Of a DNA stretch of 64,000 bases, positions 61,171 through 64,000 are shown piece by piece (the first letter of the stretch is position 1; every line of letters begins with the position of its first letter). The position numbers were made by a program, and so were the translations under genes. Source of the DNA: Thiohalophilus sp. (GTDB lineage: Bacteria; Pseudomonadota; Gammaproteobacteria; UBA6429; Thiohalophilaceae); contig NZ_JAXHMV010000012.1 in the NCBI RefSeq assembly GCF_034521165.1, positions 124,001-188,000 of the forward strand, in the 5' to 3' direction. The notes under the pieces were generated by a model that ran no database searches, was not told the DNA's origin, and saw only the letters and a list, made by a program, of their open reading frames with translations.

Positions 61171-62061
61171 ATGAAGCCAATCAAAAAAGCGGTTTTTCCC
61201 GTTGCGGGGTTAGGTACCCGTTTTCTCCCGGCCACCAAGGCCAGTCCCAAGGAAATGTTACCGGTTGTCGACAAGCCGCTGATTCAATACGCGGTGGAAG
61301 AAGCGATCTCAGCCGGCTGCGATCAGATGATTTTCATCAACGGTCGCAGCAAGCGGGCAATTCCCGATCATTTTGATAAGGCTTACGAGCTGGAAACCGA
61401 ACTCGAAGAGAAGGGCAAAACCAAACTGCTCGAAGTAGTCCGCAATATCGTCCCCGATCATGTCAGCTGCATCTATTTGCGCCAGGCCGAAGCACTGGGA
61501 CTGGGCCACGCGGTTCTGTGCGCCAGACCGGTAGTGGGGGAGGACCCCTTCGCCGTGATTCTAGCCGACGATCTCATCGACGGCGGTGGAAAAACCTGCA
61601 TGCAGCAGATGGTCGAGCAATACGAACGCCACGGCAACAGTATCCTGGGGGTCGAGGAGATCCCCGTGGAGGACACCTCCAAATACGGTGTGATCAAATC
61701 CACCGCTATCGAGGAACGTCTCTCCCGGCTCGAGGATATTGTCGAAAAACCTTCCCCCGACAAGGCCCCGTCCAACCTCGCCGTGGTCGGTCGTTATATC
61801 CTGACCCCACCGATTTTTGACCTGCTGGCCAGCACCGAGAAAGGCGCCGGCGGTGAAATCCAGCTCACCGATGCCATCGCCGCTCTGCTCAAGATACAGC
61901 CGGTCCTGGCCTACGCCTTTGAAGGCAAACGTTACGATTGTGGCAGCAAACTCGGCTACCTCCAGGCCACCGTCGAATACGCCCTCAAACACCCCGAACT
62001 CAAGGACGACTTTCGCGCCTACCTGCTCGACTACGTCAAGCACATCAACCCTTCGGGCTGA
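61171..62061 (+). CDS. galU: UTP-glucose-1-phosphate uridylyltransferase
   Basis: Makes UDP-glucose for LPS, exopolysaccharide and osmoprotectant synthesis. The 296-residue enzyme has AVFPVAGLGTRFLPATKASPKEMLP across the N-terminal nucleotide motif, IYLRQAEALGLGHAVLCARP, and VILADDLID. The ATG at 61171 matches the family start. A GTG at 61165 has a better-spaced AGGA and may be used. The gene stands alone between inverted repeats; its stop is followed directly by heptad repeats. Confidence 0.96.
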   Translation: MKPIKKAVFPVAGLGTRFLPATKASPKEMLPVVDKPLIQYAVEEAISAGCDQMIFINGRSKRAIPDHFDKAYELETELEEKGKTKLLEVVRNIVPDHVSCIYLRQAEALGLGHAVLCARPVVGEDPFAVILADDLIDGGGKTCMQQMVEQYERHGNSILGVEEIPVEDTSKYGVIKSTAIEERLSRLEDIVEKPSPDKAPSNLAVVGRYILTPPIFDLLASTEKGAGGEIQLTDAIAALLKIQPVLAYAFEGKRYDCGSKLGYLQATVEYALKHPELKDDFRAYLLDYVKHINPSG

Positions 62062-62256
62062 TGTGCAGGGCCGGGTGACGAGGGACGAGTGACGAGTGAC
62101 GAGGAAGAAACAACCTAACCCGCCAGATTTGTAGGAGCGGCTACGCCGCGATGGGCCTTACAAGAGCGAAGTTGGCAGTTTGCAGTCGCAGTTGGCAGTT
62201 CTGGCCTTGGCCGGGCCGGGTGACGAGGGATGAGGAAAGAGCAATCCACCAGATTT
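62062..62256. repeat. GACGAG heptads, REP element and CAGTTGG heptads after galU
   Basis: GGGTGACGAGGGACGAGTGACGAGTGACGAGG begins near 62073 (over two blocks). A REP GTAGGAGCGGCTACGCCGCGATGGGCC is near 62131-62157, GTTGGCAG-type heptads at 62172-62200, and heptads again at 62218-62236. The first part is the imperfect reverse complement of 60617-60702. Confidence 0.85.
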
Positions 62257-62475
62257 GTAGGAGCGGCTGCGCCGCGATAGGCCTTGCCGGACGGCACGAT
62301 CGGTCGCGCCGAAGGACGGGGACGAGTTACGAGGGGCGAGGAAAATCTACATCATATTGGCCTGATTGGCAGGAGCGGGCTTTGACCGCGATGGGCCTGT
62401 CTGTTCCCGTGATCTCTCGCGCCGGAGGCGCTCCTACAATATCTGAATGTCGAGTTATAAGCTGCTTTCCGCGAC
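62257..62475. repeat. Right copy of the long inverted repeat flanking galU
   Basis: Exact reverse complement of 60957-61064 over 62257-62364, then imperfect similarity to about 62475. See the left copy at 60853-61064. Confidence 0.93.
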
Positions 62476-62791
62476 ATTATCGCCAGGGATGGCGTGTATC
62501 CCGAACTCTGTCAGGAACAGAGCCGGGGTAGTACATCCCTGTACATCAATCGTTTCCCACAGGCCCTTCGGGCAGGGGCTAAGGACCTAGGACCAAGGAC
62601 CTAGAAACTAGCCCCTATTCTGTAGGAGCGGCTCGCAGCCGCGACCCGGGAGAAGGGGCACGACCGTGGGGCTTAAATTACTCATCCCTCGTCATTGCCC
62701 GAAGGGCCTGAAATTGCCGGAAATTTAGGCAGTTAGCTGCAGAACCCGGACTTGACCCGTCGGGGCCGGGTCAGTAAGATACGCGGCCTGT
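62476..62791. repeat. Further repeats before tRNA-Asn
   Basis: Contains CTAGGACC-type units (62578-62610), a REP-like GTAGGAGCGGCTCGCAGCCGCGACCCGGG near 62622-62650, and short heptads near 62682-62697. 62700-62791 is unique sequence directly upstream of the tRNA and probably holds its promoter. No protein gene is seen. Confidence 0.7.
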
Positions 62792-62867
<76 letters not shown>

Positions 62868-62882
62868 TTTCCAGAGGGTCGC

Positions 62883-62913
62883 TGTCTAATAAAAACCTTT
62901 TTGTCTAATAAAA
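62883..62913. repeat. Two 12-bp direct repeats next to tRNA-Asn
   Basis: TGTCTAATAAAA occurs at 62883-62894 and 62902-62913, 19 bases apart, starting 15 bases after the tRNA. The spacing and position suit integrase arm-type binding sites at an attachment site, but this is inferred. Confidence 0.55.
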
Positions 62914-62929
62914 TGCAGCGATTCCTGCT

Positions 62930-63559
62930 CTATATTGGCTCAAATTTATTGTGCTTGATGCCGTTTTGTCGTGCCGTGATTATCCGCAGGTTGTCTTGGA
63001 CGTGCAGGCCGCAGACGAGCTCGTTTGTGATAGGGATGACGTGATCGACGACGTAGCAGGCTTTCTTGCCTGAACGGCGTGCCCTGTCTGTCATGGTCTT
63101 AGCTTTTCGATAAACCTTCCTGATTTCAGCCTTATCAGCCCAGCCGGGCGTTGCCAGCTTTATGTGTTTTTTTCTTTTCCTTGAGTGATGAGCGGTGTCT
63201 TTCAATATCCGCGGCGCGTCTGGCGCTATTGGCGGCGGTGAATATTCCCACTTAAAATTATTAGGTGTCACTTCGAGCGGCTCGGCTTCAGCTGCAGTGG
63301 CCAGCCGGATGGCGTCCATGCGCTTTGTATATGCCATTTCGTCAGCCTTGATTTTTTCTGCAATTTGCTGGCTGTAGCAATCCGGCATGCTTTGTGGTTT
63401 CCGTGGCCTGTTTGCGGCAGCCCTCGATACCCTTGGATCGCCGTGTCGATTAATAAAAAAATGGATATCCATGGCCAACAGGGCGCTTACCTGTTCTGGC
63501 ACGGTGCACTCGCCAGTGAGTTCTACCAGCTCTTGTTCGGATAAAAGGGCGCTAGTCAT
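62930..63559 (-). CDS. DUF4224-HNH endonuclease-like fusion protein
   Basis: A 209-residue phage-type protein. Residues 1-50 (LLSEQELVELTGECTVPEQ, then INRHGDPRVSR) match the DUF4224 module usually found as a tiny gene beside phage integrases. The C-terminus carries an HNH-like core: a Cys/Val-containing YVVDHVIPI, then CGLHVQDNLRIITARQN. A basic linker joins them. The start ATG is directly adjacent to the integrase stop (TAGATG), so translation is coupled. The gene is distinct in composition from the chromosomal genes to the left. Confidence 0.8.
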   Translation of the reverse strand: MTSALLSEQELVELTGECTVPEQVSALLAMDIHFFINRHGDPRVSRAAANRPRKPQSMPDCYSQQIAEKIKADEMAYTKRMDAIRLATAAEAEPLEVTPNNFKWEYSPPPIAPDAPRILKDTAHHSRKRKKHIKLATPGWADKAEIRKVYRKAKTMTDRARRSGKKACYVVDHVIPITNELVCGLHVQDNLRIITARQNGIKHNKFEPI

Positions 63560-64000
63560 CTATTTACCATTATTTTTTCTGTGTATTGGCGTTACTCGCA
63601 CTGGTGCGCGTTTGTAGACGCGGTGGAGTGTGGCCGGGTTCTGGTGGCCTAGGAGGCGGTCGTCGTCGCTTTCTGAGCCTGCTTTGGCGCGGAGGTCGTG
63701 GAAGGTGTAGCGTTCGGTGATCAGGCCGTCAGCGACGGCCTGGCGCATGCGTCGTTGCCAGATGGCGCGAAAGCCGTCGCCGGTGTAGGGCTGGCCGTGG
63801 CGGTTGTGGATGAGGTAGAGGGTGCTGATGCGGCTGGGGAGTTTTTTGCACTGTTCGATGATGGCGGCCAGTTCGGCGGTGCGCTGGTAGATGAGGGTTT
63901 TGCCGGTCTTGCCGGTTTTGACGGTGAGGCCGTCGTCTGACCAGTTGGCGAGGGTGAGGCTCAGGATGTCGCCCTGGCGCAGGCCTGTGGCGATAGCCAG
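63560..64000 (-). CDS. Phage-type tyrosine recombinase (integrase), C-terminal part; runs off right edge
   Basis: Reading the minus strand from the right edge gives 146 residues of a tyrosine integrase catalytic domain: TGLRQGDILSL (first catalytic Arg), TFHDLRAKAGS (His-x-x-Arg), LLGHQNP (His) and LHRVYKR (nucleophile Tyr), ending in a basic tail. The N-terminal half is outside the window. Next to tRNA-Asn it marks the end of an integrated element extending rightwards. Confidence 0.92.
   Translation of the reverse strand: MAIATGLRQGDILSLTLANWSDDGLTVKTGKTGKTLIYQRTAELAAIIEQCKKLPSRISTLYLIHNRHGQPYTGDGFRAIWQRRMRQAVADGLITERYTFHDLRAKAGSESDDDRLLGHQNPATLHRVYKRAPVRVTPIHRKNNGK

Noticed and set aside
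62151..62531. 126-codon plus-strand frame after galU
   Set aside because: Composed of repeat DNA, including the galU inverted repeat; not a plausible gene.
63698..63940. Plus-strand frame at the right edge
   Set aside because: Opposite the integrase catalytic domain, whose motifs are clear on the minus strand.

Overview
The window is chromosomal DNA from a GC-rich gammaproteobacterium, probably a free-living member of the sulfur-oxidiser/Chromatiales-like lineages. ZipA, IHF-beta, UbiG, MupP-like phosphatase, LapA/LapB and the gene order gyrA-serC-serA-pheA-hisC-tyrA-aroA-cmk-rpsA-ihfB all point to Gammaproteobacteria. The stretch yciK / mupP / ubiG / MTA deaminase / mtnA / gyrA to ihfB follows the order I recall from Pseudomonas aeruginosa, with three insertions: squalene genes, rmuC, and an O-antigen-ligase-like gene. 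The lineage assignment is inference; no rRNA gene is present.

Layout. 1-2300 (minus): start of cysZ, a D-ribulokinase-like FGGY kinase, queF. 2.7-9.3 kb (plus): smc, zipA, ligA. 9.5-14.7 kb (minus): a solute-symporter/histidine-kinase fusion with a small membrane protein and a stand-alone receiver, then an XRE/ScfR-type regulator. 15-20.1 kb (plus): a five-gene amino-acid/amide-type ABC importer with a Tat-exported binding protein. 20.2-22.8 kb (minus): parvulin, yciI, yciB and an unknown gene. 23-28.4 kb (plus): rnm, yciO, trpS, scpA, scpB, rluB. 28.7-41.3 kb (mostly minus): a lone Ycf46-N-like domain protein, a diguanylate cyclase, a plus-strand double-thioredoxin protein, yciK with hpnE/D/C (squalene synthesis), a small plus-strand membrane protein, rmuC, a mupP-like phosphatase, a four-helix-bundle protein, ubiG and MTA deaminase. 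41.5-62 kb (plus): mtnA, gyrA, serC, serA, pheA, hisC, tyrA, a WaaL/Wzy-like gene, aroA, cmk, rpsA, ihfB, lapA, lapB, pyrF, comEA, galU. 62.8-64 kb: tRNA-Asn followed by an HNH protein and a phage-type integrase, the edge of an integrated element.

How the genes work together. Chromosome organisation is covered by smc and scpA/scpB, about 20 kb apart, and division by zipA and yciB. serC-serA-pheA-hisC-tyrA-aroA form a serine and aromatic amino-acid block joined by short gaps or overlaps. hpnC-hpnD-hpnE convert farnesyl diphosphate to squalene. The MTA deaminase and mtnA, divergently placed, suggest methylthioadenosine salvage through methylthioinosine.

The most unusual feature is the intergenic DNA. 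Nearly every gap holds short tandem repeats with a 7-base (sometimes 8-base) period. There are at least seven different sequence families, mostly arranged as inverted arms that can fold into hairpins, and mixed with REP-like palindromes. The repeats run into coding sequence: the last codons and stop codons of zipA, gyrA, ubiG and pyrF are made of repeat. At two loci a gene's 3' end plus its repeat hairpin is duplicated around a common core palindrome. galU sits between inverted repeats identical over 108 bases.
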